Source: a bacterium (lineage in GTDB: Bacteria > Patescibacteriota > Patescibacteriia > 2-12-FULL-60-25). Taken from it: a stretch of DNA of 64,000 bases. The stretch's first letter is position 1; the number at the start of each line of letters is the position of its first letter. Made by a program: the position numbers and the translations under genes. The DNA is taken from NCBI GenBank assembly GCA_021796435.1, contig JAJYXM010000016.1:936625-1000624 (forward strand). The letters are read 5' to 3'. Positions 25,121 through 33,884 of the stretch are shown one piece after another. The notes under the pieces were generated by a model. It was not told where the DNA came from, did not search any database, and saw nothing but the letters and a program-made list of their open reading frames with translations.

Positions 25121-25278
25121 AAAAAAAATACCGACGAATCCGCCAAACGGACGCGTCGGGACCCCACTTAGCCGAGGCTTAGGGGGTGGTTCCACCCAAC
25201 TTTCCCGATGTTCATCGGGACACTTTTCGCTTTGTTGTCGGACAGATGGGAATCCATCCACCGGTTGGTTAGTCCGGT
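25121..25278 (-). promoter_or_regulatory. T-box riboswitch (transcription attenuator) of thrS
   Basis: Reading the minus strand: a stem III hairpin (TCCCGATG/CATCGGGA, 25220-25203), then a canonical T-box antiterminator in which UUGGG and CCCGA pair around the bulge UGGAACC and an ACCCC/GGGGT helix (25199-25156), then an intrinsic terminator CCGACG...CGTCGG followed by T8 (25159-25121). The CCCGA strand is shared, so antiterminator and terminator exclude each other. The bulge UGGA would pair with a tRNA ending UCCA. Stem I must fit in about 58 nt if the promoter call is right, so it would be short; ACC triplets lie in GACTAACCAACCGG, but the specifier is not assigned. Confidence 0.85.
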
Positions 25279-25284
25279 TGATTT

Positions 25285-25313
25285 AGGTTACGCCACGGAG
25301 CTGAACGCGTCAA
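25285..25313 (-). promoter_or_regulatory. Possible thrS leader promoter TTGACG-N17-TAACCT
   Basis: -35 TTGACG (25313-25308), 17-nt spacer, -10 TAACCT (25290-25285), which is a weak -10. It would start the transcript near 25278, just before the T-box structures. Confidence 0.4.
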
Positions 25314-25338
25314 ATGACTTTAGACATCATCGCCCATA

Positions 25339-26508
25339 CTATTGGATTACCATCTCTATCTTATCCTTCATGTTCGGCAATTTGCCGATCCAGGATGGTT
25401 TTATCTGGATATCCACTTTCTCGACTCCGTCCACATCATTCAACTTCTTTTCGGCGTCCTGTATCGAAAGCCCGGCGATCGCATCTTTCGAGAGGGCGGG
25501 GCTGTTCTCGGTCAAACGCGTCGAGGATTTAGCGGAGATGGAGATCTTCGCCGTCTCATTCGCGACGTCAAATTGATCCAACTTATAGACGACCAGGGAC
25601 GGATCGAAATTCACGATTTCGCGGCCATCCGGCAAGCCGTCCTTAAGGCGCTCTCGGACCAAGGCCTCCATGTCTTGTTTCGGATAGAAAACCGCTGCGA
25701 CGTCCATCTTGACCGAAGCAAGGAACTGGTCAGACTGCTGGCCTGGGTTCACGTTAGTCTTCTTTTCCACCATTTTCTTTGAGTAGATAGCATCCCAGTC
25801 ATCAGGCACACCGGCCTCCGTGCGCAGTGCCTGCTTGGCCTGTTCGAAGACAGCGTCTTCCAGGGCTTTCTGGGCTTCGCTCACGTCCAAAGTGGTCACG
25901 ATCTTCGCCGATTGTTCACCACCGCTGAAACCACTGACCGATTCGGCATAGATGTATTTCTGCAGATCTATCCACAGGCCAGGGATGGTGAATTTAGTTC
26001 CTGCCGGAAGGATGTATTCCTTGCCGTTCTTGTCGGAATAAGCAGGTACGGTCACGGATTGCCCAGCAGGTACGGTCACGGATTTATCGATCCGATAAAG
26101 GCGCCCGTCAGATGTGAGCAAGCGGGTCGTCTTGACCAAAGCCTGCTCTTTAGAATAGTTGTTGATGATCTTTACCGTACCTCTGACTTGGACATCATCG
26201 GGAATCTGGACCGTGGCATCTTCTTTTACCGCGAACTCCTGTATTTTCTCGAAGCTTTTCTGCACCACGCGACCCTGAAGCTGCCCTTGCTCTGGAGTTT
26301 TCGCGACCTCTACGGCTCCTTGCAGTTGTTTGACGTCGTATCTGACTTTTACCGTGACCCTTGCCCTGACCGAAGATACCCACAACACACCAACGACTAT
26401 AAGGCAGGTCAAAACCAGAAAAGATATGCCGATATTGCGATAAAGATGGCTGGAAGGGGTGGCCGGAAAAGTGTCGTGAAAAGAAGGTCTGGATTGACGT
26501 ATGGGCAT
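25339..26508 (-). CDS. Single-pass exported protein, unknown (CPR-type)
   Basis: 389 residues: cytoplasmic N-terminal tail, one membrane helix (about 25-47, IGISFLVLTCLIVVGVLWVSSV), then a large external part rich in beta strands (TVKVRYDVKQLQG, repeated VTVPAGQSVTVPAYSD type segments). The layout recalls baseplate-J-like proteins annotated in CPR genomes, but no decisive motif was seen. It lies just upstream of the thrS leader in the same direction. Confidence 0.65.
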   Translation of the reverse strand: MPIRQSRPSFHDTFPATPSSHLYRNIGISFLVLTCLIVVGVLWVSSVRARVTVKVRYDVKQLQGAVEVAKTPEQGQLQGRVVQKSFEKIQEFAVKEDATVQIPDDVQVRGTVKIINNYSKEQALVKTTRLLTSDGRLYRIDKSVTVPAGQSVTVPAYSDKNGKEYILPAGTKFTIPGLWIDLQKYIYAESVSGFSGGEQSAKIVTTLDVSEAQKALEDAVFEQAKQALRTEAGVPDDWDAIYSKKMVEKKTNVNPGQQSDQFLASVKMDVAAVFYPKQDMEALVRERLKDGLPDGREIVNFDPSLVVYKLDQFDVANETAKISISAKSSTRLTENSPALSKDAIAGLSIQDAEKKLNDVDGVEKVDIQIKPSWIGKLPNMKDKIEMVIQ

Positions 26509-26556
26509 AAGCTTAATTAACAGGAATATACCACATTTTCACGGAACGTGGGAGTG

Positions 26557-28962
26557 TCAACTCAAGGCTTTTATCTGCTGGCGCAGATTCCGCAGCTCAT
26601 CCATCTCCTGTCTGCTCGATTCCAACTGTTTTTTGAGCGAAACGACACGTTCATGCTCCTCCCCCAGCTCATCCAGTCTCTCGGCTAGAGACGATTCCAG
26701 CTCTTCGATATAGATTTGGTTCAAGGTCATGCGTAATTCATATTCCATGGCGCGTTCCAAGGACTCCCCCATCTGGAATTCCTCTTTGCCCTTCTTCTGC
26801 AGCTCTTGTTTGACGAACGGGATGATCTCTTGCGTCACCAGATCCTTGACCGAGGCTTCGGCGGACTGCAACTTGGGCAGCCATTCGGCGATCTTGGCCT
26901 TACCGGCTGACCCGAAGATGGCTTTTTCCGAATACGCGGTCAGGATCTGTAGATTCATCTGGCGAGCTGATTTCTGGTCTTCCGGGGCGTTAAGCGCAGC
27001 CAAGGAGCGGTTGAGCAGGAAGACGAAACGTTCGACGTTCTTGCCGGATTCGATCTGCGTATCGGCGACACGCGCCAAATAATCAGCGAGTTTCTGTTGG
27101 ACTTGGCGCTCAGTCGCGTCCCTAGGCATCTCAATGCCTTTACTTTTAAGGAAATCTTCGAACTCCTGTCGTGATGGCGCGATTGAGATGCCGACGTTGA
27201 ACTGCAAGCCTTCCGGGGCGAACGTCGTCAATGCTCCTTCATAAGCCGGTATAGGACCGACTTCAGCTTGGGCATCGCGGATGATCGCGACAGCTTCGTT
27301 GATCACATCCTTATCGGCACTACCGATGGTCAAGGCGAATTCATCTCCGCCTACACGACTAGCCTCCGCATCTATGCCTTTTTTCTTCAGTTCGCGTTTG
27401 ACGTGATCCAAGATGCGCGCCGCGGTACGGATGGCTTCATTGCCGACCAGAGTGCCACCCTCCTTGTCGAAATATTTGAGGAAAGCCATGTCGATCGAGA
27501 TGATGGAGACCGGTTCGTCGTTCTCGAATTTGGATTCGATGTTCTTGTAGAAAACACCGCGTAAAGACAGGCCTGTCAAAGTATCGCGTTTAGCCTTCTC
27601 GATGGATAGCTCAAGCTCGGCCTTGCGCTTTTCCGCTTGGCTTTTTTCATCCGGTCCGAATTCACGGTCCACTCCAGAGGCAAGTACCTTAAGTCTTTCT
27701 TCGCCTTCGGTCTCACCGAGGAACGCACTCCGCTGCCCAAAAAGCTCGATTGCCTTCTCTTGCGCTTCCCCGATTTCGGTGAACCCGGCGAAATCCGCCT
27801 GTGTTTCTATCTGTAAGGTAGAGACGCCTACCTCCTGACCAGCCTTGGTCAGATCCTCCAACATCAGCTCCAAGAACCTTTGGGCGTTCTCGCGGTTTCC
27901 CGTGTTACGCGAAAGATATTGGTTTATGGCAGATTCCGCGGCTTTGTTGAAGACTACTTTGCGCCACGCTACGGGATCACCATCAAGTGCTCCAGCGGCA
28001 GTGATCTCTTTGACGAAGGTATCGAAGTCCAAGCCCTTGCCTTCACCGCTGCCGAATGCGTTGCCCAGGGACTTCTGCAGGAATTTATCATATAAAGTCC
28101 GTGCATCGATGCTCCCCCCGGGTTGCCTGATCTTCTCCACGATGCGCGTAAAGCGGTTCCTGACTTTATTGAAGTCATTGATGGTCTGCAGTTTTTCATG
28201 CAGGAGCGAGATGATGAACGTCGAACGGTCCATCTTCGGCGGTTTGAATTCAGCCAGGCGGCCATAGACTTCGGTCATGGCCGACATGGACAGCATATCT
28301 ACGGTCAGCGGCGCCGAGTCTTCGCCTGGCTTGAGCCTATCCACTGATATAGGTTCCTCGGCGATAGCATTTTGGATGCGCTTAGCCGTCTCTGCATCCA
28401 GATCCTTGAGAATGACCGAGAAGTCGTTCCCGGCGGTACGGAAAACTTCGAACTTGGATAAGACCGCGTTCTCGCCCTGTTCCGCCAATTCCGGCTGCGT
28501 TTCCAGGATGATGTTGCGGCAAGTATCGTTGATCCTGGCGACAGCCAATTCAAGCGCGCGATCGCCCAATGCATGCTCCCCTGTCTCGTTCAGACGATCG
28601 AGCTCGCCCATGTTGACCATGAGGATATGGGAGCGCCGGAGTTCCTGGCTGAACTCGAGTTCTTTGGTCTTAGGGTTCTCTTTGGCCTGCGAATCCAAGG
28701 CGTCCCTCAAAGTCGAGCCGAACCTGTCCCCTTTCCAGGCTCCCGTCGTGTCATGCTGCCAAAGGTATAGATCCTTCTCGCGGCGCAGGTTCTCGGTCTT
28801 GATATCCAGGAACTCCAATTCCTCTTTGCTTTTCCCTGATGCTTTCGCCTCTTCAAACTCATCCTCGGCGACTTTGATCCGTGCATCAAAATCCCTTGCG
28901 GCGATGCGCATGCTTTCGGTCTCGGTGATGCGGAGCTTTTCCGCTGTCTCGCGTGTCGGCAT
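26557..28962 (-). CDS. Soluble protein with two GGDEF-type domains, one degenerate
   Basis: 801 residues, no membrane segment. The second domain (about 455-605) has all diguanylate-cyclase hallmarks: DTLTGLSLRGVF start, Asp in SIISIDMAFLKYFD and the active signature SRVGGDEFAL near residue 540; an RxxD inhibitory site is not evident. The first (about 105-215) resembles a GGDEF fold, but the signature reads RTAGNDFSV, so it is probably a non-catalytic sensor. The N and C termini are charged coiled coils. Cyclic-di-GMP signalling is uncommon in CPR genomes; no EAL or PilZ gene is in this window. Confidence 0.85.
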   Translation of the reverse strand: MPTRETAEKLRITETESMRIAARDFDARIKVAEDEFEEAKASGKSKEELEFLDIKTENLRREKDLYLWQHDTTGAWKGDRFGSTLRDALDSQAKENPKTKELEFSQELRRSHILMVNMGELDRLNETGEHALGDRALELAVARINDTCRNIILETQPELAEQGENAVLSKFEVFRTAGNDFSVILKDLDAETAKRIQNAIAEEPISVDRLKPGEDSAPLTVDMLSMSAMTEVYGRLAEFKPPKMDRSTFIISLLHEKLQTINDFNKVRNRFTRIVEKIRQPGGSIDARTLYDKFLQKSLGNAFGSGEGKGLDFDTFVKEITAAGALDGDPVAWRKVVFNKAAESAINQYLSRNTGNRENAQRFLELMLEDLTKAGQEVGVSTLQIETQADFAGFTEIGEAQEKAIELFGQRSAFLGETEGEERLKVLASGVDREFGPDEKSQAEKRKAELELSIEKAKRDTLTGLSLRGVFYKNIESKFENDEPVSIISIDMAFLKYFDKEGGTLVGNEAIRTAARILDHVKRELKKKGIDAEASRVGGDEFALTIGSADKDVINEAVAIIRDAQAEVGPIPAYEGALTTFAPEGLQFNVGISIAPSRQEFEDFLKSKGIEMPRDATERQVQQKLADYLARVADTQIESGKNVERFVFLLNRSLAALNAPEDQKSARQMNLQILTAYSEKAIFGSAGKAKIAEWLPKLQSAEASVKDLVTQEIIPFVKQELQKKGKEEFQMGESLERAMEYELRMTLNQIYIEELESSLAERLDELGEEHERVVSLKKQLESSRQEMDELRNLRQQIKALS

Positions 28963-29017
28963 AGTGGGGGTATTTTATCCGTAATCAACTAAAAAAACAA
29001 AGGGCTCAAAACGATAA

Positions 29018-29045
29018 GACCTCCGACTTGAGGATGTCGGAGGTC
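29018..29045 (-). terminator. Terminator hairpin GACCTCCGAC
   Basis: 10-bp stem GACCTCCGAC/GTCGGAGGTC around TTGAGGAT; on the minus strand followed by TTATCGTTTTG. It closes the 81-residue unit at 29088. Confidence 0.8.
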
Positions 29046-29087
29046 GATCAGTCCGGTTGGACGGACGAGGTGGTGCGCCATGATCAG

Positions 29088-29333
29088 CTAGAGGCTCAAG
29101 CCCATGTCGACGCTCGGCTGCTCGCCCCAGAGCGTCGGAATGATCCGCAGGGCCGCCTGCGCAGTCGAGTCGTCCAGATCCAGCAGATCATGGACACTCC
29201 TGAGTTCCCCGGCATAGCCGGAGGTCCTGCGCAGCTCATTCCCGAGCTGCGCAAGCAAAGTCGAGACGTCGAACGAGTTGGGTCGACGCGCTCGCAGCTT
29301 GAACTCACTCTTGGCTTGCTCTTGGATCGTCAT
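29088..29333 (-). CDS. Small acidic/helical protein, accessory unit
   Basis: 81 residues, ATG at 29333 with GAGGTGA upstream. No signal or membrane helix. Mostly helical sequence (LLAQLGNELRRTSGY, LRSVHDLLDLDDSTAQAALR). Family not recognised. Its promoter begins immediately beside the dnaE stop, so the unit fits exactly between the core genes dnaE and the GGDEF gene. Confidence 0.6.
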   Translation of the reverse strand: MTIQEQAKSEFKLRARRPNSFDVSTLLAQLGNELRRTSGYAGELRSVHDLLDLDDSTAQAALRIIPTLWGEQPSVDMGLSL

Positions 29334-29359
29334 AGCGTCACCTCAATGTGCTTAATCAG

Positions 29360-29388
29360 AGATTTGCATGTTTGTCCTGTTTTGTCAA
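29360..29388 (-). promoter_or_regulatory. Promoter TTGACA-N17-AAATCT
   Basis: -35 TTGACA (29388-29383), 17-nt spacer, -10 AAATCT (29365-29360), 6 nt from the dnaE stop codon. Confidence 0.75.
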
Positions 29389-29393
29389 GATAT

Positions 29394-32300
29394 TCAGGTT
29401 ATCTTGACAGTGCCGGGGCCTAAAATGGCTTCGATCTGCTTCACGACTTCCTCGCTCCAGGCTATCTTGGCGGATGATTTTATGCGGCGCTGGCCGTCCA
29501 CGTCGTCGATGAGGAAATAGACCTGGTAAACGCCGACATACTCATCGAAAACGCGGCGCAGCTTGAGGATCACCGACTCCGGAAGGGTGGCGCGGACATG
29601 GAGGGAGATGGAACGGACTTCGTCCAGCGTACCGCGTACCTCGTACTGCGTACTAAACGCATCAGGATTGTGAGGGCTGGATGGCGATGCTTCCGTTGTA
29701 CGCGGTACGTCGTACGCGGTACGACTCTCCTCTCCCGCTATCTCATCGATATTCTGCTGCGTTATCTCATAGGCCGTCTCGACCAAGACCTTCATCTGAC
29801 CGTCCTTATCCTGCGGACGGCCCGAGACCACGAGGACGCGATCGATATCCCAACACGCGATGGTTTCGTTCAGGACGCGTGGGAAGACTATGGCCTCGCA
29901 CTTGCCTGTCAAATCCTCGATCTCGGCGAACAGCATGTTCTCGTTGTTCTTGGTGCGGATCTTCTTGGCCTGCGTCACGACGCCGGCGATGCGCACCTTC
30001 TTATCTTTGATGAAATCCCCGACATTGACGACCGGCGTCACCACTCCGGCCAGACGTGAAGCATATTCGCGATACGGGTGGCCCGAGATGTACAGGCCGA
30101 GGAGCTCTTTTTCCCACATCAGCATCTCGCGGCGATCGGCCGGAGGCGATGGTTTGAGCTGCAACGACGGCATCACGGAAGCGGAGGCGGAGGGCATGGC
30201 AAAGAGGTTGTATTGGCCGGAGGCGGCTTCGCGTTCCTGGTTCTTGTGGAATTCGAGCAAAGTCTCGATGTTGAACAAGAGCTGATTACGATCGCCGAAG
30301 CGGTCCAAAGCGCCGGAGCGGATCAAAGACTCGAGCGATTTACGGTTGATGATCTTACCCTTGAGACGGGACAGGAAATCCACCAGGTCGACGTACTTTC
30401 CGTTAGTCTTGCGTTCGTGGATTATCTGCTCCACGACATCCGCACCCAGGCCCTTGATGGCGACCAGGCCGAAGCGGATGGTCGGCTTGACGCCTGGCTG
30501 CGGATTCCTGACGCTGTCTTTGACGACGGAGAACCCGGGGAAAGATTCGTTGACGTCCGGCGGCAGCACTACCATGTCCATGCGGCGACATTCTTCGACC
30601 TCGATGGTGATGCGATCCAGGTTGTTGGTGTCAGAATTCATCAAGGCCGCCATGAAACATTCAGGCCAATGCGCTTTGAGGTATGCCGTCTGGTATGCGA
30701 TCAAGGCGTAACAAGCCGCATGCGATTTATTGAAACCATAAGCCGCGAATTCCTCGAACTGCTGGAAGATGGCTTCGGCCGTCTCACGCGGCACGCCGTT
30801 TCCGACCGAACCATCCACGAATTTGACTCGCATCTCGGCCATGAGTTTGGCGATCTTCTTGCCCATGGCTTTGCGCAACGTATCGGCCTGGCCGCCCGTG
30901 AAGCCGGCCATGTCTTTGGACACCTGCATGACCTGCTCCTGATAGACCGGGATGCCATAGGTGTTCGATAAAGCGTTCTTGAGCAGCGGATGCATGTAAG
31001 AGATCTTCTCGCGGCCGTGTTTACGCGCGATGAAGGAATCGATGAATTGCATCGGACCAGGACGATAGAGCGCGACCATGGCGATGATGTCTTCGATGAC
31101 CGACGGCTTAAGTTCTTTGATGTAGCGCTTCATGCCGTCGGATTCAAGCTGGAACACGCCGGTAGTCTCTCCTTTACCCAAGAGATCGTACGTCTGCACG
31201 TCATCCAAAGGCAACGAATCCATATCGACATGCACGTCGTGGACCGCTTCCATGATCTCCAAACATTCGCGGATGATGGTCAGGTTGGACAGACCGAGGA
31301 AGTCCATCTTGAGCAGGCCGACGACTTCGACGGGATGCAGGGAATATTGGATGACCTGATCGACGTCGCCGCCTTGGGCCTTCTGCAGCGGCGCGAACTC
31401 GACGAGCGGCGACGGTGCGATGACGATGCCGCAAGCATGCTGCGAAGCGTGTCGTGCAGTGCCTTCAAGCTTGATGGCCAAATCGATCAACTCGTGCACG
31501 CGCGGATCGGCTTCGTACATGGCCTTGAGCTCCGGTACTTCGACCACGGATTTGGCCAGCGGGATATGCCTACCCTGCACCGGCGGCGGGATGACTTTGG
31601 CCACCTGATCGACCTCCTGGAAAGTCAGACCAAGGACGCGCCCCACATCGCGGACAGCGGCGCGTGCCGCCATGGTCCCGAAGGTGATGATGCCGGCGAC
31701 GCGGTCCTGGCCGTATTTCTGCGTCACGTACTGGATGACGTCTTTGCGCTTGACGTCATCGAAGTCCATGTCGATATCAGGCATGGAGATACGGTCAGGG
31801 TTGAGGAAACGTTCGAAGAGCAAACCGTACGACAGCGGATCAAGGTTGGTAATCCTCAAGGCATAAGCGACGATCGAGCCGGCGGCTGAGCCGCGTCCAG
31901 GACCGACGATGACGCCGTTCTCCTTGGCCCAGTTGACGTAATCATGCACGATCAAGAAATACGCCGCGAATCCCATGCGCTCGATGGTCTCGAGTTCGAA
32001 CTCGAGACGTTCCTTGGCTTCGGTCGGTATGCCCGAGGTATAACGCTCCACCAAGCCTTCTTCGCACAATTTCCGCAGTTGCGAATCCGGCGTCATGCCT
32101 TCCGGAACCTCAAAGACTGGCAAATGGTTCTTACCCAGCTCGATGACCACATTACAGCGGTCGGCGATGCGACGCGTATTGGCGATGGCTTCCGGCGTTT
32201 CCACGAACGCCTCGACCATCTCTTGCGCTGTCGTCATCGAATGGTCGATGTTGGAGATGGTATAACGATTGTTGTCGGCGAGGAGTTTACCGTCATGGAT

Positions 32301-33008
32301 GCACTGCAACGCATCCTGAGCCTCCGTATAATCAGGATCCAGATAATGGACGTCCTTGGTCGCGACCAACGGCACAGCGAGCTTGTGCGCCAATTCGATC
32401 AGGCGGAAGTTGATGTCGTTCTGCGTGGCGGATTCCGGATGATGGACGAGCTCGATGAAGAAATTGTCCTTACCGAAGATGTCGAGATATTCGTGCACCA
32501 ATTCCTCGGCCTTATCCATATCGTGCGCTTGGGCGGCCTTGGGTATCTCCCCTTTCATGCAGCCGGAGAGCGCGATGAGACCATGGTGCATCTCGCGCAG
32601 GATGGATTTGTCCATACGCGGTTTGTAGTAGAAACCTTCGAGGAACGACGTAGAGACGAGCTTCAACAGGTTCTGATAGCCCTCGTTCGTCTCGGCCAGC
32701 AGAGTCAGATGGGAAAAATGGTCGTCGATGCGCGCACGCTTGTCGGTCAGCTTATTAGGCGCGAGATATGCCTCGACGCCGATGATCGGCTTGATCCCGG
32801 CCTTGGTCGCGGCTTCATAGAATTCGATCGTACCGTAAAGCGCCGCATGATCGGTGATCGCGATGGCGTCATAACCGAGCTCCTTGGCTTTCGCGACGAC
32901 TTCGGTCGCATCCCCTATCGCGTCCAACAGCGAATACATGGAGTGGACATGAAGATGGACGAACGGAGATTTGAGAGCTTCTTGTTCGCGATTTTCATCA
33001 TTCGTCAT
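29394..33008 (-). CDS. dnaE: DNA polymerase III alpha subunit
   Basis: 1204 residues. Replicative polymerase: N-terminal PHP domain (FVHLHVHSMYSLLDA, then AITDHAALYG), palm with PDIDMDFDD, fingers, helix-hairpin-helix region (GLVAIKGLG), OB fold (VRIAGVVTQAKKIR) and a C-terminal domain. Between the OB fold and the C-terminal domain (about residues 1094-1127) there is a linker encoded by GTACGCG-type repeats (SRTAYDVPRTTE, STQYEVRGTLDEVRS), apparently inserted in frame. The start overlaps the stop of the upstream AT-rich gene by 4 nt. Confidence 0.97.
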   Translation of the reverse strand: MTNDENREQEALKSPFVHLHVHSMYSLLDAIGDATEVVAKAKELGYDAIAITDHAALYGTIEFYEAATKAGIKPIIGVEAYLAPNKLTDKRARIDDHFSHLTLLAETNEGYQNLLKLVSTSFLEGFYYKPRMDKSILREMHHGLIALSGCMKGEIPKAAQAHDMDKAEELVHEYLDIFGKDNFFIELVHHPESATQNDINFRLIELAHKLAVPLVATKDVHYLDPDYTEAQDALQCIHDGKLLADNNRYTISNIDHSMTTAQEMVEAFVETPEAIANTRRIADRCNVVIELGKNHLPVFEVPEGMTPDSQLRKLCEEGLVERYTSGIPTEAKERLEFELETIERMGFAAYFLIVHDYVNWAKENGVIVGPGRGSAAGSIVAYALRITNLDPLSYGLLFERFLNPDRISMPDIDMDFDDVKRKDVIQYVTQKYGQDRVAGIITFGTMAARAAVRDVGRVLGLTFQEVDQVAKVIPPPVQGRHIPLAKSVVEVPELKAMYEADPRVHELIDLAIKLEGTARHASQHACGIVIAPSPLVEFAPLQKAQGGDVDQVIQYSLHPVEVVGLLKMDFLGLSNLTIIRECLEIMEAVHDVHVDMDSLPLDDVQTYDLLGKGETTGVFQLESDGMKRYIKELKPSVIEDIIAMVALYRPGPMQFIDSFIARKHGREKISYMHPLLKNALSNTYGIPVYQEQVMQVSKDMAGFTGGQADTLRKAMGKKIAKLMAEMRVKFVDGSVGNGVPRETAEAIFQQFEEFAAYGFNKSHAACYALIAYQTAYLKAHWPECFMAALMNSDTNNLDRITIEVEECRRMDMVVLPPDVNESFPGFSVVKDSVRNPQPGVKPTIRFGLVAIKGLGADVVEQIIHERKTNGKYVDLVDFLSRLKGKIINRKSLESLIRSGALDRFGDRNQLLFNIETLLEFHKNQEREAASGQYNLFAMPSASASVMPSLQLKPSPPADRREMLMWEKELLGLYISGHPYREYASRLAGVVTPVVNVGDFIKDKKVRIAGVVTQAKKIRTKNNENMLFAEIEDLTGKCEAIVFPRVLNETIACWDIDRVLVVSGRPQDKDGQMKVLVETAYEITQQNIDEIAGEESRTAYDVPRTTEASPSSPHNPDAFSTQYEVRGTLDEVRSISLHVRATLPESVILKLRRVFDEYVGVYQVYFLIDDVDGQRRIKSSAKIAWSEEVVKQIEAILGPGTVKIT
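29628..29654. repeat. GTAC-rich repeat array inside dnaE (a)
   Basis: cgtaccgcgtacctcgtact-type array of about 27 nt, three GTAC cores 8-11 nt apart, encoding QYEVRGTLDEV on the minus strand. Confidence 0.8.
29698..29725. repeat. GTAC-rich repeat array inside dnaE (b)
   Basis: gtacgcggtac twice, separated by gtc; encodes SRTAYDVPRTT on the minus strand. In frame and without a stop. Confidence 0.8.
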
Positions 33009-33871
33009 ATGCTATGCCCCCTTCTGTTAGATAATTCAAATCCTTTTGAAATACAGTCAACTATCCTATTTAAATTATCGCGATTCATTGCTTCTGTTGA
33101 AAAAATAAAAAAACCCTTTCCGTAGCCCACGCCCACGAACCGGCTGTATTTAATTCCATTATCAATATGCAGTTTTTGATCAAAATTAATCATTCTGTCT
33201 TCAAGTGAAAAACGGCGGCCAAATGATTCGTTATCTAAACTTCCCTTAATTTGAACAAAAAACTTTGATGCCGTGACGGAGAAGTCGAAGAACCTATTAA
33301 ACCCTTTCGACTCAGCAAAATTAAGGGGCGTTATATCAACCCTTCTATGCAGAGACCTATCGAACGCGAAATAAAAAGGTATATCAGAAACATTGATATA
33401 CACCCCTCCTTTATTTACATAAGAGAATATTTTTTCTAGTGAGACGAGCTTCCCTGCATCCACTTCCGGATAAACCCCGCCATAAGGGTTCAGACATATG
33501 GGAAACAAATCAAGTAAATAATCGGTTTTAATTCTGCAAAAATGTATCCCCCTGTCTTTCAAGAGTTTTTTTATTTCACTTATAGTCAGTTCGACCCAAG
33601 AAGAATTGAAGTTGTCGATTTCATGTGGAGCAAATATTGCCACAACCTTGCGCCAACGAAAAAAAATCTTAAGCATCAGTGTAAGCGCTCTGGGGAAAAG
33701 TGCCAGAATGCCAGCACCGATTAAGGTTAGTACAACTGCAACAACTATTTGTTTTTCAAAAGAAAAATTCCATTTTTTAAAGAGTTCAACTCCAGCAATG
33801 CTAAAAATCGCACCAGCCGTCAAAAGGCAAACTTCTCTTGCCCTCAGTTTTATGGATTGCCAATATCTCAT
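33005..33871 (-). CDS. AT-rich two-helix membrane protein, unknown
   Basis: 288 residues from the ATG at 33871 (the longer frame starts with TTG). Two N-terminal membrane helices (about 9-55: LLTAGAIFSIAGVELFKKW, IVVAVVLTLIGAGILALFP) and a cytoplasmic alpha/beta domain of about 220 residues. Base composition is clearly AT-richer than dnaE or pheT, suggesting recent acquisition together with its neighbour at 33885. It overlaps the dnaE start by 4 nt. Family not recognised. Confidence 0.65.
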   Translation of the reverse strand: MRYWQSIKLRAREVCLLTAGAIFSIAGVELFKKWNFSFEKQIVVAVVLTLIGAGILALFPRALTLMLKIFFRWRKVVAIFAPHEIDNFNSSWVELTISEIKKLLKDRGIHFCRIKTDYLLDLFPICLNPYGGVYPEVDAGKLVSLEKIFSYVNKGGVYINVSDIPFYFAFDRSLHRRVDITPLNFAESKGFNRFFDFSVTASKFFVQIKGSLDNESFGRRFSLEDRMINFDQKLHIDNGIKYSRFVGVGYGKGFFIFSTEAMNRDNLNRIVDCISKGFELSNRRGHSI

Positions 33872-33884
33872 AAAAAACAAAAGA

